A stretch of 64,000 bases of DNA, from assembly GCF_028877475.1 (NCBI RefSeq), contig NZ_CP113527.1:3403501-3467500 (forward strand). The letters run 5' to 3'. Below are positions 50,266-60,890 of this stretch, in pieces (within the stretch, counting starts at the first letter, position 1; every line of letters starts with the position of its first letter). The notes under the pieces are model-generated. The model ran no database searches. It had not been told where the DNA came from and was given only the letters and a program-made list of their open reading frames with translations. Made by a program: the position numbers and the translations under genes. Origin of the DNA: Lysinibacillus irui (lineage in GTDB: Bacteria; Bacillota; Bacilli; Bacillales_A; Planococcaceae).

Positions 50266-51745
50266 CTTCCTACTACTGCCCATTATCATCCCGTTTTTCT
50301 TTGGCATGATTTTAATGTTTGGGCAAAAAAATCTAACGTATCAACGATCATTTTCATTACTTGGAATTGGACTTGCTTTTATTTCAGCCATTTCCCTACT
50401 TTTTAAAGTGAAAAATGATGGTATTCAAAAAGTTACCTTCGGAGACTGGCCAGTTCCTTATGGGATTACTATGGTTTCTGATATGGTATCCGCGTTACTC
50501 GTCACAACGACATTGCTAATTGCATTTTTTGTTGTTTGGTATGGCTTTGGTTCCATTACTAAAGAGCGTGAACGCTTCTTTTATTATCCTGGTATTATGT
50601 TTATTTTAACTGGGGTAAACGGAGCCTTTACAACAGGCGATATTTTTAACCTGTTCGTTTTCTTTGAAGTATTGCTCATGTCTTCCTATTTACTGATCGT
50701 TCTAGGTGGAGAAAAGGGCCAACTGAAAGGCTCTATCAAGTATATTTTAATTAATGTTATTTCATCAGCCTTATTCGTTATTACCGTTGCCTTTTTATAT
50801 TCGGTAGTAGGTACATTAAATATGGCGGATATTGCCGTCAAAATAGCTGATATCAATCAACCAGGGATTATTACAGTTATTGCTGTCCTATTTTTAATGG
50901 TATTTGGACTAAAAGCAGCTATTTTCCCACTCTATTTTTGGTTACCTACTTCGTATGCAGCAGCACCTATTCCGGTATTAACACTATTCGGTGCCCTGCT
51001 TACAAAGGTTGGTGTTTATGCTATTGCACGTACCTATACACTGTTCTTTGTACACGATTTATCCTATACGCATGATTTACTAATGGCATTAGCTATCGCT
51101 ACTATTATTGCGGGTTGTATTGGGGCTTTAGCCTATTTTGATATCAAACTCATTATTATCTACAATATTGTCATTGCAGTCGGCGTCATTTTATTTGGAG
51201 TCTCCCAAATGAACGAGGTTTCATTAAAAGGGGCTATGTTCTATTTAATTCACGATATGCTTATTAAGGCCGCGCTCTTTATGTTAATTGGTATTATCAT
51301 CTACATTACTGGTACATCCGATTTGCGTAAGATGGGTGGTCTCATGAAGAAATATCCTGCTCTTGGTTGGTGTTATTTAATTGCAGCCTTTGGTCTTGCT
51401 GGTATACCACCACTTAGCGGGTTTGTTGGAAAGTTGTTGATTGTACAAGGTGGCTTTGAGGCTGGAAGTATGTGGAGCAGTATTTTCATATTAGCCTCTT
51501 CACTACTCGTGCTATTGTCCGTGATCCGTATCTTCCTTTATGCCTTTTGGGGTGAGGAGAAAAACACACATGGCACTATTAACAAAGCAAACTATAAAAT
51601 GCTGTTTATCCCTACGGCCCTTTTAGTGATTATTTCTGTAGCATACGGGGTTGGTTCCGAATGGGTAACACCATTTATGGACGATGCTGCAAAACTATTA
51701 CATGATCCATCTATCTATATAGATGCTGTAATGAAGGAGGACTAA
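50258..51745 (+). CDS. mrpD: Mrp antiporter subunit D
   Basis: NuoN/NuoM-like proton-translocating membrane subunit of 495 residues with about 14 helices and conserved FNLFVFFEVLLMSSYLL (glutamate in helix 5), FGLKAAIFPLYFWLP and HDMLIKAALFML. ATG 50258 is preferred, as AGGAAG lies 8 bases upstream and it overlaps the mrpC stop; ATG 50252 and GTG 50249 are in frame but crowd the site. Confidence 0.94.
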   Translation: MNNFLLLPIIIPFFFGMILMFGQKNLTYQRSFSLLGIGLAFISAISLLFKVKNDGIQKVTFGDWPVPYGITMVSDMVSALLVTTTLLIAFFVVWYGFGSITKERERFFYYPGIMFILTGVNGAFTTGDIFNLFVFFEVLLMSSYLLIVLGGEKGQLKGSIKYILINVISSALFVITVAFLYSVVGTLNMADIAVKIADINQPGIITVIAVLFLMVFGLKAAIFPLYFWLPTSYAAAPIPVLTLFGALLTKVGVYAIARTYTLFFVHDLSYTHDLLMALAIATIIAGCIGALAYFDIKLIIIYNIVIAVGVILFGVSQMNEVSLKGAMFYLIHDMLIKAALFMLIGIIIYITGTSDLRKMGGLMKKYPALGWCYLIAAFGLAGIPPLSGFVGKLLIVQGGFEAGSMWSSIFILASSLLVLLSVIRIFLYAFWGEEKNTHGTINKANYKMLFIPTALLVIISVAYGVGSEWVTPFMDDAAKLLHDPSIYIDAVMKED

Positions 51746-51749
51746 CACT

Positions 51750-52229
51750 ATGGCATTTCAAATGATTTTAAACTTTGTCCTTGCCTTTGTATGGATGTTC
51801 CTTTCCTCTAATTACACAGCAGCCGGCTTTATTATTGGGTTTATAATGGGGATTATTTTACTGATCATCATGCGGAGATTTTTCAAGTCACGACTTTATG
51901 TCTACCGTTTATGGGCCCTTCTAAAATTAACTTTGCTGTTCTTTAAAGAATTAATATTAGCCAATGTGCAAGTTTTGAAAGTTGTGTTAAAACCTAAATT
52001 GGATATGCAACCAGCCTTTTTTGCATATCCTACTGTGCTAACACAGGACTGGGAGATCACTTTACTATCAAGTCTAATTACTTTAACGCCAGGAACAGTT
52101 GTCGTTCATGTTTCAGATGATGCGAAAACATTGTATGTACATGCCATTGATATTAGTGATGTAGATGAAGCAATTGCTTCCATACGAGATTCATTTGAGA
52201 AAGCAATTTTGGAGGTGAGTAAATCATGA
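51750..52229 (+). CDS. mrpE: Mrp antiporter subunit E
   Basis: Membrane subunit of 159 residues with N-terminal helices and the family segment LSSLITLTPGTVVVHVS, followed by a short cytoplasmic domain. It starts 4 bp after mrpD and overlaps mrpF by 4 bp. Confidence 0.93.
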   Translation: MAFQMILNFVLAFVWMFLSSNYTAAGFIIGFIMGIILLIIMRRFFKSRLYVYRLWALLKLTLLFFKELILANVQVLKVVLKPKLDMQPAFFAYPTVLTQDWEITLLSSLITLTPGTVVVHVSDDAKTLYVHAIDISDVDEAIASIRDSFEKAILEVSKS

Positions 52230-52507
52230 CAACATTTATTATTGCAGTCATTGTAGTGATTTGCTTATCGATGATTGCTGTCATATATCGAATGGTAAAA
52301 GGCCCTTCAGCATCTGACCGTGTTGTAGCTTTAGATTCCCTTGGTGTATCACTTATTTCCCTTATTGGCCTATTTTCAATCTTAGTGGAAACAAGCTTCT
52401 TCCTTGAGATTATTTTATTGCTAGCAATTTTATCGTTTATCGGTACAGTGGCCTTCTCTAAATTCATAGAGAAAGGAGATATCATTAAACGTGACAATTC
52501 TCGCTAA
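52226..52507 (+). CDS. mrpF: Mrp antiporter subunit F
   Basis: Three-helix membrane subunit of 93 residues with KGPSASDRVVALD, the conserved MnhF segment. ATGA overlap with mrpE, GGAGGTGA ribosome site. Confidence 0.93.
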   Translation: MTTFIIAVIVVICLSMIAVIYRMVKGPSASDRVVALDSLGVSLISLIGLFSILVETSFFLEIILLLAILSFIGTVAFSKFIEKGDIIKRDNSR

Positions 52508-52859
52508 TAGTTTAGTTATCTTTTTCATTACAGTTGGTGCACTGTTTATTGTCGTGACAGCGATTGGACTTATCCGCTTACCTGATTTGTATACGCGTGC
52601 CCATGCCGCTTCCAAAAGTGCCACACTCGGTGTTATGTGTGTACTAATCGGTGTATTCTTTCACTTTTGGCTGATTGAAGATCATTTCAATCCACGTATA
52701 TTACTGGGGATACTATTCCTCTTCATTACTGGACCTGTTGGTGGACATATTATGACTCGTTCCTCCTATATTGCTGGTGTAAAGCCATGGAAAGGGACAG
52801 TACGTGATGAGCTAGGTCCTGAAATTGACAGAATGAAAAAGGAACAAAATGTGAAATAA
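52491..52859 (+). CDS. mrpG: Mrp antiporter subunit G
   Basis: Last gene of the operon, a 122-residue three-helix membrane subunit with the MnhG signature IRLPDLYTRAHAASKSATLG. It has a GTG start overlapping mrpF by 17 bp with AAAGGAG upstream. The complete A-G set in canonical order supports a functional complex. Confidence 0.93.
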   Translation: MTILANSLVIFFITVGALFIVVTAIGLIRLPDLYTRAHAASKSATLGVMCVLIGVFFHFWLIEDHFNPRILLGILFLFITGPVGGHIMTRSSYIAGVKPWKGTVRDELGPEIDRMKKEQNVK

Positions 52860-52863
52860 ATAT

Positions 52864-52905
52864 AGAAAAAATCTGCTCGATGGTCCTCTCGAGCAGATTT
52901 TTTCG
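52864..52905. terminator. Bidirectional terminator between mrp and cys operons
   Basis: Perfect stem AAAATCTGCTCGA/TCGAGCAGATTTT with A and T runs. Confidence 0.95.
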
Positions 52906-53499
52906 TTAAATATATCCCTTGGCTGTTAAAATATCGGTCAGCTGTTCAACGCATTCCTCTATGGAATATTGTTCTGTATCCAAAATAACTTCTGGATTTT
53001 CTGGTTCTTCATACGGTGAGCTAATTCCTGTAAAGTTAGCAATTTCCGCATTTCTTGCTTTTTTATACAGACCTTTTGGATCTCGTTTTTCACATATTTC
53101 TACCGAACACTTAACAAAAACCTCAAGAAATTCGCCATCTTCTACAAGCTCGCGTACCACTTGGCGATCCTCCCGATAAGGCGAAATAAAAGCTGTTAAC
53201 ACAATTTGACCGCCTTCTATAAATAGCTTAGAAACTTCTCCTATTCGGCGAATATTTTCCTTTCTGCCTGCCTCATCAAATCCTAAATCCTTATTCAAGC
53301 CATGACGGACATTATCACCATCCAACACGAAGGCTTGATTACCTCTTTCAAATAATCTCTGAGCAAAGGCATTTGCTACCGATGATTTTCCTGAAGCAGA
53401 TAAGCCTGTAAACCATAATATAAAGCTATGATGCTTGTTTTTTGAACGGCGCTCCTCTTTCGTAATGGAGGCTTCATGCCAAACGATGTTTGAGCTCAT
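52906..53499 (-). CDS. cysC: Adenylylsulfate kinase
   Basis: Phosphorylates APS to PAPS. The 197-residue protein has Walker [10 protein letters not shown] (near 31-39), the [10 protein letters not shown] substrate segment and FISPYREDR. It is the last gene of the cysH-cysP-sat-cysC operon and overlaps sat by 4 bp. The siroheme genes that follow it in B. subtilis (ylnD-F) are absent here. Confidence 0.95.
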   Translation of the reverse strand: MSSNIVWHEASITKEERRSKNKHHSFILWFTGLSASGKSSVANAFAQRLFERGNQAFVLDGDNVRHGLNKDLGFDEAGRKENIRRIGEVSKLFIEGGQIVLTAFISPYREDRQVVRELVEDGEFLEVFVKCSVEICEKRDPKGLYKKARNAEIANFTGISSPYEEPENPEVILDTEQYSIEECVEQLTDILTAKGYI

Positions 53500-54638
53500 T
53501 TAACTACCTCCTTACGCATGCCTTTAATTAGGACGTCTACCACTTCTTTACGACTGAATGTGCTTGGAGGCACTTCTCCATTTCGTAGCATTTCACGTAC
53601 TTTTGTTCCTGATAAAATCACATGAGCCGAACTATCGTGTGGACACGTTTTTGTCGTAGCCATTCCCTCGCATTGTTGACAATAAAAACTATGCTCAAAT
53701 TTTAATGGGACGATGCCTAATTCATCTTCAGTAAATTGCTCAAAGATTTTTTGTGCATCATACGTACCATAATAATCACCTACACCTGCATGATCACGAC
53801 CTACAATAAAATGAGTGCAGCCATAATTTTTTCTCACTAGTGCGTGAAAAATAGCCTCTCGTGGTCCTGCATAGCGCATAGCTGCTGGGAACACACCTAA
53901 TTGAACACGATTTTCAGGATAATAGTTTTTCAATAAAACTTCATAGCTCTCCATTCGAATTGCAGCTGACACATCGTCCGATTTTGTTTCACCAACAAGA
54001 GGGTTTAGAAATAACCCATCAATCGTTTCAAGTGCTGCCTTCTGAATATATTCATGTGCTCTATGGACAGGATTACGAGTTTGGAAGCCGACAATCGTCT
54101 TCCATCCCTTTTCAGCAAATAATTGTCGTGTTTCCACTGGATCAAAGGAATATGTAGGAAACTTTCGAGCGATACGGTTGATTAATGTAATTTTTCCTCC
54201 AACATACATTGCAGGTCGTTCATGAAGCTTTTGAACTCCAGGATGGGCTAAATCCTCCGTACCATAAACGAGCAATGTCTCTTTTCGCTTATTCGGTTCA
54301 TAAATATCTGCCACTTCAATAACCCCATAAATTACATCATTAAATACTAATGTAGCTTCATCACCAGGCTCTAGCGTTGCAGCTTTCTCTTTTGTAACAG
54401 GTAAAGTAATAGGAATACTCCATACTACTCCAGATGCTAAGCGGCTTTGTTCCACGACTGACTCATAGTCTTCCTGTGTTAGAAAGCCTTCAATTGGGCT
54501 ATAGCCTCCTATCGCAATTAGCTCTAAATCACTCAATGAAATTGCATCCAGCTCAATCTTTTTGTGAATCGTTGTAATATCCTTTTCTGGATTAAATGCT
54601 TGCACAAGAAGACCACCATGTGGTTGTAAACTCATCAA
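53496..54638 (-). CDS. sat: Sulfate adenylyltransferase (ATP sulfurylase)
   Basis: Activates sulfate with ATP to APS, the first assimilation step. The 380-residue protein carries [12 protein letters not shown] (HxxH) and [17 protein letters not shown], plus a cysteine-rich zinc segment [15 protein letters not shown] near 315, as in Bacillus enzymes. It lies 65 bp downstream of the permease gene. Confidence 0.96.
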   Translation of the reverse strand: MMSLQPHGGLLVQAFNPEKDITTIHKKIELDAISLSDLELIAIGGYSPIEGFLTQEDYESVVEQSRLASGVVWSIPITLPVTKEKAATLEPGDEATLVFNDVIYGVIEVADIYEPNKRKETLLVYGTEDLAHPGVQKLHERPAMYVGGKITLINRIARKFPTYSFDPVETRQLFAEKGWKTIVGFQTRNPVHRAHEYIQKAALETIDGLFLNPLVGETKSDDVSAAIRMESYEVLLKNYYPENRVQLGVFPAAMRYAGPREAIFHALVRKNYGCTHFIVGRDHAGVGDYYGTYDAQKIFEQFTEDELGIVPLKFEHSFYCQQCEGMATTKTCPHDSSAHVILSGTKVREMLRNGEVPPSTFSRKEVVDVLIKGMRKEVVK

Positions 54639-54703
54639 AATCTCCTCCTAATTCTAGTGAATTACTAAGTTTTATATATTAACATATATTTATAGGAACT
54701 AAT

Positions 54704-55768
54704 TTAAATGCCTTCCCCTGCATCATAGATAGATTGCTCCTCTTCACGCATTGTACGCATTAAACTAATGACTCCCAGTGTTCCAACAATAATACTGCCA
54801 ATTAAAATAATGGCGTAGAGATCCTTCTCTAAAAATAGCTGTACTAGAAAATAAGAAATAGCTAACGAAAAGATGGGTGAAACAATCCAAATGCGAATAA
54901 TTTTTTTCACAATATGCTGATGAAAAATTTGTTTCCCATTTTGTGCCATACCCATTCCAATAATGGATGAAGACGTTACTTGTGTTAATGGAACCGGAAG
55001 TCCAAATATTGAACTAATCCCTACAAGAAGTGCACCTGTACTAGAAATTAAAATTCCTTCTGCTTTTTTAAAGCGCACAATTTTTTTGCCGTTTGTTTCA
55101 AGAACACGTTTGCCAAGTAGCATAGCGCCGATTGCGACAAAGGCCCCACCAAGGATAATACCTGTCGTAACGTCCATCATACCTGCACCAACAAGTGGTC
55201 CAACTGCATTTGCCACATTGTTCATGCCAGCCGAAAAAGCTTCAAAAAATCCAGCCAATACTAGAAGGATCGTTAAAATCGGACGATCTTTTAGCTGTCC
55301 TCTACTTTGTAATTTATATAACAGCTTGCCAAATATAAGAGCTATAATAAAAGCTACAAGTGGTACAATAATCCAAAATGAGATGATAACAAGCAAAGAA
55401 TTGACGAATAGCACTTTATAGGCAATACCAACCCCAACAACGGCACCTACCGTTACTTCACTTGTTGATAATGGTATGCCTAGAAGATTGGCAAAAAACA
55501 AAGAGCTTGTTGCTGAAATTAAAATAATGACAACAATTTTTACCGTTATATACTCCTGTGGCATAATGCCAGAGCTAATCGTTTTGACAACTTCTCCTCC
55601 GCCTAATATCGCTCCACTAAAAACGCCGACTGCGCATAACAGCAATGCTTGCCACGCTTTTTTGATGGCACCTGCACCATAAGCAACCCCCATAGAGGCT
55701 GCTGCTCCGCTAGCACCTATATTCATCGCAAAAAATAAACTAATCGCTATTGCAAAATATTCAAGCAT
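54704..55768 (-). CDS. cysP: PiT-family sulfate permease CysP
   Basis: Inner-membrane anion permease of 354 residues with about ten helices in two repeats (FFAMNIGASGAAASMGVAYG and AFSAGMNNVANAVGPLVGAG). PiT members usually move phosphate; placement between cysH and sat, as in B. subtilis, indicates sulfate. It lies 12 bp after cysH. It adds a second sulfate uptake route beside the ABC importer. Confidence 0.92.
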   Translation of the reverse strand: MLEYFAIAISLFFAMNIGASGAAASMGVAYGAGAIKKAWQALLLCAVGVFSGAILGGGEVVKTISSGIMPQEYITVKIVVIILISATSSLFFANLLGIPLSTSEVTVGAVVGVGIAYKVLFVNSLLVIISFWIIVPLVAFIIALIFGKLLYKLQSRGQLKDRPILTILLVLAGFFEAFSAGMNNVANAVGPLVGAGMMDVTTGIILGGAFVAIGAMLLGKRVLETNGKKIVRFKKAEGILISSTGALLVGISSIFGLPVPLTQVTSSSIIGMGMAQNGKQIFHQHIVKKIIRIWIVSPIFSLAISYFLVQLFLEKDLYAIILIGSIIVGTLGVISLMRTMREEEQSIYDAGEGI

Positions 55769-55780
55769 GGCATAACTCCT

Positions 55781-56482
55781 TTACTCATGTAACCCGCACT
55801 CTGTTTTACCCGACCCTTGCCATCTGCCCGACCGTAAATCATCCATTGTAAATGCTGGCTTTGTACAATGCTCACAGCCAATACTTGGATAACCTTGATC
55901 ATGCAAAGGATTGTATGGCAGATTGTGCTTAGAGACATAGCGCCAGACATCCTTCCAAGTCCAATGAATCAATGGACAAACTTTAATGGATGTAAATTTC
56001 TCGTCGCGATTAAGAAAATTTGTTTGTTGACGTGTTGGCGACTGTTCACGACGTAAGCCAGAAATCCAAGCCTTTTTCCCTGACAAAGCTTCATGTAAAG
56101 GCTTAATTTTACGAATGTCACAGCATTTATTTGGATTTGACTTCCATAGTTCATCGCCATATTGTGCAGCTTGTTGTTCAAGTGTAAGTGCAGGCTTTTT
56201 CATAACGATGTTTAATAGCGGATATCTTTCTTTAACTTTATTAATAGTTTCATATGTTTCTTTAAAATGAACATCTGTATCTAAAAAGACAATCGTCGCA
56301 TCAGGCCTTACCTTTGAAATAAGATCAATGAGTACTATTCCCTCAATACCAAAGCTACATGCATAGACGATTTCATCCCCATATTCTTGAAAGCTCCACT
56401 TTAACACCTCCAGTGCTGCCTTATACGTTTCATCGATTTGAAAATCAATGGTTGGTTCTTGCCAATTTGCATATGTTAACAT
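55781..56482 (-). CDS. cysH: APS/PAPS reductase CysH
   Basis: Reduces activated sulfate to sulfite. The 233-residue protein has CC in [10 protein letters not shown] (near 125) and CEHC in the C-terminal third (near 207), the four [4Fe-4S] ligands of APS-type reductases, and ends with the catalytic ECGLHE tail. Bacillus-type enzymes use APS and PAPS. A leader of about 150 bp with a terminator hairpin precedes it. Confidence 0.95.
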   Translation of the reverse strand: MLTYANWQEPTIDFQIDETYKAALEVLKWSFQEYGDEIVYACSFGIEGIVLIDLISKVRPDATIVFLDTDVHFKETYETINKVKERYPLLNIVMKKPALTLEQQAAQYGDELWKSNPNKCCDIRKIKPLHEALSGKKAWISGLRREQSPTRQQTNFLNRDEKFTSIKVCPLIHWTWKDVWRYVSKHNLPYNPLHDQGYPSIGCEHCTKPAFTMDDLRSGRWQGSGKTECGLHE

Positions 56483-56500
56483 CGAATCCCCCTCATAGCG

Positions 56501-56624
56501 AAAAAAGGCGTTCTAACAACAGACACAGTAAAACAGGTCTTTGTTAAAACGCCTCTAGTTTGACTAGCCAGCTCTTTATTTAATGATTGTTCACTAGTAG
56601 TTGCTACCTCATTCTTCAATCATT
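56501..56624 (-). promoter_or_regulatory. cysH leader with terminator (candidate transcription attenuator)
   Basis: On the minus strand the leader has hairpin AATGATTG/CAATCATT (56617-56624 and 56582-56589) enclosing GTAG-CAA-CTAC. A small CTAGT-CAA-ACTAG hairpin follows, then a long terminator AGGCGTT-TTAACAA/TTGTTA-AACGCCT followed by six T (56501-56554), about 20 bases before cysH. I recognise neither an S-box nor a T-box, so the sensing mechanism is unknown. Confidence 0.65.
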
Positions 56625-56639
56625 TTTCTTATTACCAAA

Positions 56640-56667
56640 TATATACTAAAGTACACCTAGCAGTCAA
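56640..56667 (-). promoter_or_regulatory. cysH operon promoter
   Basis: On the minus strand TTGACT (56662-56667), 16-bp spacer, TATATA (56640-56645). The -35 lies inside the palindrome CTAG-N7-CTAG, a possible regulator site. Confidence 0.65.
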
Positions 56668-56767
56668 CTAGGTTTTTAAAATTTTTAAATAATCCCACTT
56701 TTTCAATTCTCCAGCTGCATATGATGAATGGAAAATTGAAAATAAAAAATCTTTTTATAATTCCTTG

Positions 56768-56796
56768 TTGACTAATAGGAAATATATGTTTAATGT
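56768..56796 (+). promoter_or_regulatory. Promoter of the sulfate ABC importer operon
   Basis: TTGACT (56768-56773), 17-bp spacer, TAATGT (56791-56796). The spacer contains ATAGGAAAT, similar to one half of the CymR box as I recall it; CymR control is only a suggestion. Confidence 0.6.
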
Positions 56797-56844
56797 ATTA
56801 CTAAAGCTTTGACACCAACAATAACATGCTGATCAGAGGATCTG

Positions 56845-56891
56845 AAGGCCATCTACCCATGAGGTGAATTCACTATGGGGGGTGGCCTTTT
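56845..56891 (+). promoter_or_regulatory. Leader hairpin before the sulfate-binding protein gene (possible attenuator)
   Basis: Long hairpin with outer arms AAGGCCA/TGGCCTT, middle arms ACCCAT/ATGGG and a GTGAATTCAC tip, followed by TTTTGC. A small hairpin (CAGAGGATCTG) precedes it. It is terminator-like, though the T run is short and broken, and lies 33 bp before the start codon. Confidence 0.55.
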
Positions 56892-56923
56892 GCATTCTTT
56901 AGACAGAAAAGGAGCGAAATGAT

Positions 56924-57976
56924 ATGAAAAAAAGGAAATTTGTACTGCAATCAATAGCGCTAATATCTTTATTTGCTTTGGGCTTAACAGGCTGTGGGCG
57001 TGCTAGCTCAGACAAAGAAGCAAGTGACCAGGATGCAAAGAAATCTGTAGAACTACTAAATGTCTCCTATGATCCGACACGTGAGCTTTACGATGAATTC
57101 AACAAAGACTTTATTAAAAAATGGAAGGATGAAACAGGTCAAGATGTCACGATCAATCAATCTCATGGTGGATCTGGTAAACAGGGGCGGGCGGTGATTG
57201 ATGGGCTTGAGGCTGACGTTGTCACACTTGCACTAGCTTACGATATTGATGAAATTGCTCAAACGCGCGATCTCTTGGATAAAGATTGGCAGACAGAGTT
57301 TGATCATAACTCTACTCCATATACATCAACCATTGTTTTTTTAGTACGTAAGGGTAATCCAAAAAACATTCAAGACTGGAATGACTTGATTAAAAAAGAT
57401 GTGTCTGTCATTACACCGAACCCTAAAACTTCTGGTGGTGCACGTTGGAATTACTTAGCTGCTTGGGCTTATGCTGGGAAATTATATAACGATGATGAAA
57501 CAAAAATAAAACAATTTATGAAATCACTATATAGCAATGTAGAGGTACTAGACTCCGGAGCTCGTGGTGCCACTACAACATTTGTAGAACGAAAAATCGG
57601 TGATGTCTTAATTGCATGGGAAAATGAGGCATACTTATCTCTAAATGAATTAGGTAAGGATGAATTTGAAATCGTTACACCTTCATTAAGTATTTTAGCT
57701 GAACCACCAGTTGCTATTGTCGACAAAATTGTTGATAAAAAAGGGACACGCGAAGTGGCTGAAGCTTACTTACAGCATTTATATAGCGATATCGGGCAAG
57801 AAATTGCTGCGAAAAACTATTATCGACCACGTAATGAAACGATTTTGGCGAAATATAAAGAACAATTCCCACAGCTTGAACTTGTCTCAATAGATGATTT
57901 TGGTGGCTGGGCACAAGCACAAGCAACCCACTTTAAAGATGGTGGTACCTTTGATGAAATATACGTACCACAATAA
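56924..57976 (+). CDS. sbp: Sulfate-binding lipoprotein of ABC importer
   Basis: Extracytoplasmic substrate-binding lipoprotein of 350 residues. The signal peptide ends in lipobox LTGC with the lipidated C24. The mature part has the sulfate-binding protein features [14 protein letters not shown] and [16 protein letters not shown], which form the anion site. It captures sulfate (possibly thiosulfate) for the CysTWA transporter. AAAGGAG precedes the ATG. First gene of a four-gene operon. Confidence 0.94.
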   Translation: MKKRKFVLQSIALISLFALGLTGCGRASSDKEASDQDAKKSVELLNVSYDPTRELYDEFNKDFIKKWKDETGQDVTINQSHGGSGKQGRAVIDGLEADVVTLALAYDIDEIAQTRDLLDKDWQTEFDHNSTPYTSTIVFLVRKGNPKNIQDWNDLIKKDVSVITPNPKTSGGARWNYLAAWAYAGKLYNDDETKIKQFMKSLYSNVEVLDSGARGATTTFVERKIGDVLIAWENEAYLSLNELGKDEFEIVTPSLSILAEPPVAIVDKIVDKKGTREVAEAYLQHLYSDIGQEIAAKNYYRPRNETILAKYKEQFPQLELVSIDDFGGWAQAQATHFKDGGTFDEIYVPQ

Positions 57977-57987
57977 GGAGCGTTTTA

Positions 57988-58821
57988 ATGAGTAGTTTAA
58001 TCCGTCTTAAAAAATCGCATCGCATTATTCCAGGCTTTCATCTATCACTCGGTTATACAATGCTTTATGTTAGTTTACTAGTGTTATTGCCACTTTCTAT
58101 GATTTTTATTCATACCATGTCATTAAGCTGGACGGCGTTTATAGATATTATTACAGACCCTCGTGCTGTTGCTTCTTATAAAGTAAGCTTCAGCACAGCG
58201 TTAATTGCTGGTTTACTCAATGTTATTTTCGGCACAATTATCGCTTGGGTTCTTGTTCGTTACCAATTTCCCTTTAAACGAATCATCGATGGACTTGTCG
58301 ATTTACCTTTTGCCTTACCAACTGCTGTCGCAGGCATTGCTTTAACGTCACTCTATGCACCAAATGGTTGGATCGGCCAATTTTTCAATTTTAAAATTGC
58401 CTTTACACCCCTTGGTATCATTATTGCCTTAACTTTTATCGGGCTACCCTTTGTTGTGCGAACAGTTCAGCCTGTATTACAAAATAGTAGTGCTGAGGTG
58501 GAAGAAGCTTCAGCAAGTCTTGGCGCAAATCGATTACAAACCTTCCATAAAGTTATTTTGCCTGAGCTATTACCCGCCATATTAACTGGCTTTTCGTTAG
58601 CCTTTGCTCGGGCATTAGGTGAATATGGCTCTGTTGTTTTTATTGCTGGAAATATGCCGATGAAAACGGAAATTACGCCATTAATCATTATGACAAAGCT
58701 AGAGCAATATGATTATGCGGGTGCAACAGCAATAGCAGTTGTCATGCTTGTCACATCCTTTATTTTGTTATTCACCATCAACTTCATACAATGGCTAGCT
58801 AATCGTCGCTTTGTGCATTAG
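57988..58821 (+). CDS. cysT: Sulfate ABC transporter permease CysT
   Basis: Inner-membrane permease of 277 residues with six helices. The EAA motif that contacts the ATPase is visible (EEASASLGANRLQTFHKV). It starts 11 bp after sbp and forms a heterodimer with CysW. Confidence 0.94.
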   Translation: MSSLIRLKKSHRIIPGFHLSLGYTMLYVSLLVLLPLSMIFIHTMSLSWTAFIDIITDPRAVASYKVSFSTALIAGLLNVIFGTIIAWVLVRYQFPFKRIIDGLVDLPFALPTAVAGIALTSLYAPNGWIGQFFNFKIAFTPLGIIIALTFIGLPFVVRTVQPVLQNSSAEVEEASASLGANRLQTFHKVILPELLPAILTGFSLAFARALGEYGSVVFIAGNMPMKTEITPLIIMTKLEQYDYAGATAIAVVMLVTSFILLFTINFIQWLANRRFVH

Positions 58822-58831
58822 GAGGTACGTT

Positions 58832-59695
58832 ATGGAACAATCAACTTTTATTCAACAGTCAAATAAAGCTGTCACAACGTCTGCTGCATTACAGGAGCCT
58901 CGTATTATTCGCTATACGTTAACTGGCATTGCCTTCGCTTTTTTAGCTTTATTTATTGTGCTGCCGTTAGTATCTATTTTTATTACTGCCTTTCAACAAG
59001 GAAAAGATGTTTATCTAGCAGCTATTACACATCCAGATGCATTAGCAGCTATTAAACTTACTCTTATTGTTGTGGCGATTACGGTACCATTGAATGCTAT
59101 TTTTGGTGTAATGGCTGCTTGGGCACTCACAAAATTTAATTTTAAAGGAAAAAATCTTTTACTTACCATTGTTGATCTACCTTTTGCAGTCTCGCCTGTT
59201 ATCGCAGGTTTAGTGTTTATTCTTTTGTTTGGCTCTCAGGGACTATTTGGTGATTGGCTGTTCGCAAACAATATAAAAATTGTTTTTGCCCTCCCTGGTA
59301 TTGTTCTCGCCACTATTTTCGTCACGTTGCCCTTTGTAGCACGTGAGTTAATCCCGCTCATGCAGACACAGGGAACCTCTGAGGAGGAAGCGTCTATTTC
59401 ACTTGGTGCTAGTGGTTTTAAGACCTTTTGGTATGTCACATTACCGAATATTAAATGGGGACTGTTTTATGGGTTAATTTTATGTAATGCCCGTGCTATT
59501 GGAGAATTTGGTGCTGTCTCTGTTGTATCCGGTCATATTCGAGGTTTGACCAATACGATGCCACTTCATATTGAAATTCTTTATAATGAATATCAATTTT
59601 CAGCAGCCTTTGCTGTCGCATCTTTAATGAGTGTCATGGCAATCTTTACATTAGTAGTGAAAGACATGATTGCCTGGAAATCAAAATCTAGTTAA
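58832..59695 (+). CDS. cysW: Sulfate ABC transporter permease CysW
   Basis: Second permease, 287 residues, six helices, EAA loop EEEASISLGASGFKTF. The start is ATG 58832 after TTAGGAGGT; an upstream in-frame extension overlaps cysT without its own site. Confidence 0.94.
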   Translation: MEQSTFIQQSNKAVTTSAALQEPRIIRYTLTGIAFAFLALFIVLPLVSIFITAFQQGKDVYLAAITHPDALAAIKLTLIVVAITVPLNAIFGVMAAWALTKFNFKGKNLLLTIVDLPFAVSPVIAGLVFILLFGSQGLFGDWLFANNIKIVFALPGIVLATIFVTLPFVARELIPLMQTQGTSEEEASISLGASGFKTFWYVTLPNIKWGLFYGLILCNARAIGEFGAVSVVSGHIRGLTNTMPLHIEILYNEYQFSAAFAVASLMSVMAIFTLVVKDMIAWKSKSS

Positions 59696-59710
59696 AAGGA
59701 GATCGTCACT

Positions 59711-60781
59711 ATGAGTATACAAATTCAGAACGTATCCAAAAAATATGGTTCGTTCCAAGCATTAGAGGATGTATCAGTCCATATTCAATCTGGAGAGCTA
59801 GTAGCATTGCTTGGCCCTTCCGGTTCAGGAAAAACCTCTTTATTACGTGTCATTGCAGGGCTTGAAGCTACTGATGTTGGGGACATATTATTTGATGGGC
59901 AATCTATAACCAATCAACATCCAAAGGAACGCAACGTAGGCTTTGTGTTTCAACATTATGCACTTTTTCGTCATATGACGGTCTTTGATAATGTGGGTTA
60001 TGGCCTAAAGGTTCGTCCAAGAAAAAACAGACCTTCAAAGGAAGAAATAACAAAAAAAGTAATGGAATTGTTGCAACTAGTTAAACTTGAAAATTTATCT
60101 GACCGGTATCCAACGCAGCTTTCCGGAGGGCAACGTCAACGTGTAGCACTAGCAAGAGCACTGGCTGTAGAGCCTAAAGTCCTTTTATTAGATGAACCAT
60201 TCGGAGCCCTTGATGCAAAAGTACGCAAGGAGTTACGTCGCTGGCTACGGAAGCTGCATGATGAGTTTCATATTACAAGTATTTTTGTTACACATGACCA
60301 AGAGGAAGCACTTGATGTAGCTGATCGTATTGTGGTCATGAACAATGGCAAAATTGAGCAAATTGGCAGTCCAGACGAGGTATATACAAATCCTAAAAGT
60401 CCGTTTGTTTATGATTTTTTAGGCAATGTCAATCTTTTTAAAGGGCGCTTACATAATGGCAAGCTCTTGCATGGCGAAATTGCACTTGATGTACCTGATG
60501 CTTTAACACATACTGAAGACAACGCCATTGGCTATGTACGCCCGCATGATATTCATATTGAGAAAACAAGTATTCCAGGTACGGTTCCTGTTATAATCAG
60601 TCATATACATTTGTTAGGCCCTATTGTTCAAATGGAGCTACGCCGTGAGGATCTTGATGAGTTTTTAGAGGTAGAGTTATCTAAAGAGCAATTTCATCAT
60701 CTCCAGCTTCATGTTGGCGATCAAGTATTTGTAAAGCCGAAACAATTGAAGGTGTTTATACCTGAGGATTACTCTATTTAA
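59711..60781 (+). CDS. cysA: Sulfate/thiosulfate ABC transporter ATPase CysA
   Basis: Energising ATPase of 356 residues. Walker A GPSGSGKT (near 35), signature [15 protein letters not shown], Walker [13 protein letters not shown] and the switch histidine in FVTHDQEEA are all intact. A C-terminal regulatory TOBE-like domain spans about 235-350. Last gene of the operon. Confidence 0.95.
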   Translation: MSIQIQNVSKKYGSFQALEDVSVHIQSGELVALLGPSGSGKTSLLRVIAGLEATDVGDILFDGQSITNQHPKERNVGFVFQHYALFRHMTVFDNVGYGLKVRPRKNRPSKEEITKKVMELLQLVKLENLSDRYPTQLSGGQRQRVALARALAVEPKVLLLDEPFGALDAKVRKELRRWLRKLHDEFHITSIFVTHDQEEALDVADRIVVMNNGKIEQIGSPDEVYTNPKSPFVYDFLGNVNLFKGRLHNGKLLHGEIALDVPDALTHTEDNAIGYVRPHDIHIEKTSIPGTVPVIISHIHLLGPIVQMELRREDLDEFLEVELSKEQFHHLQLHVGDQVFVKPKQLKVFIPEDYSI

Positions 60782-60850
60782 ATAGAATTTTTGTGGCAGG
60801 TGGAACGGATATCCCCCCTCACCCTACCCATCATCTTTTTCTAACAACAT

Positions 60851-60888
60851 AAAACCATGTAGCAAAGAAAATGCTACATGGTTTTTAA
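60851..60888. terminator. Bidirectional terminator between cysA and cysI
   Basis: Stem ACCATGTAGCA/TGCTACATGGT with A and T runs. Confidence 0.93.
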
Positions 60889-60890
60889 GA

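Noticed and set aside
56501..56667. S-box (SAM) or T-box riboswitch in the cysH leader
   Set aside because: Neither the SAM-I core nor the T-box GGGTGG-ACCGCG motif could be found, and only about 30 bases lie between the promoter and the first hairpin arm.
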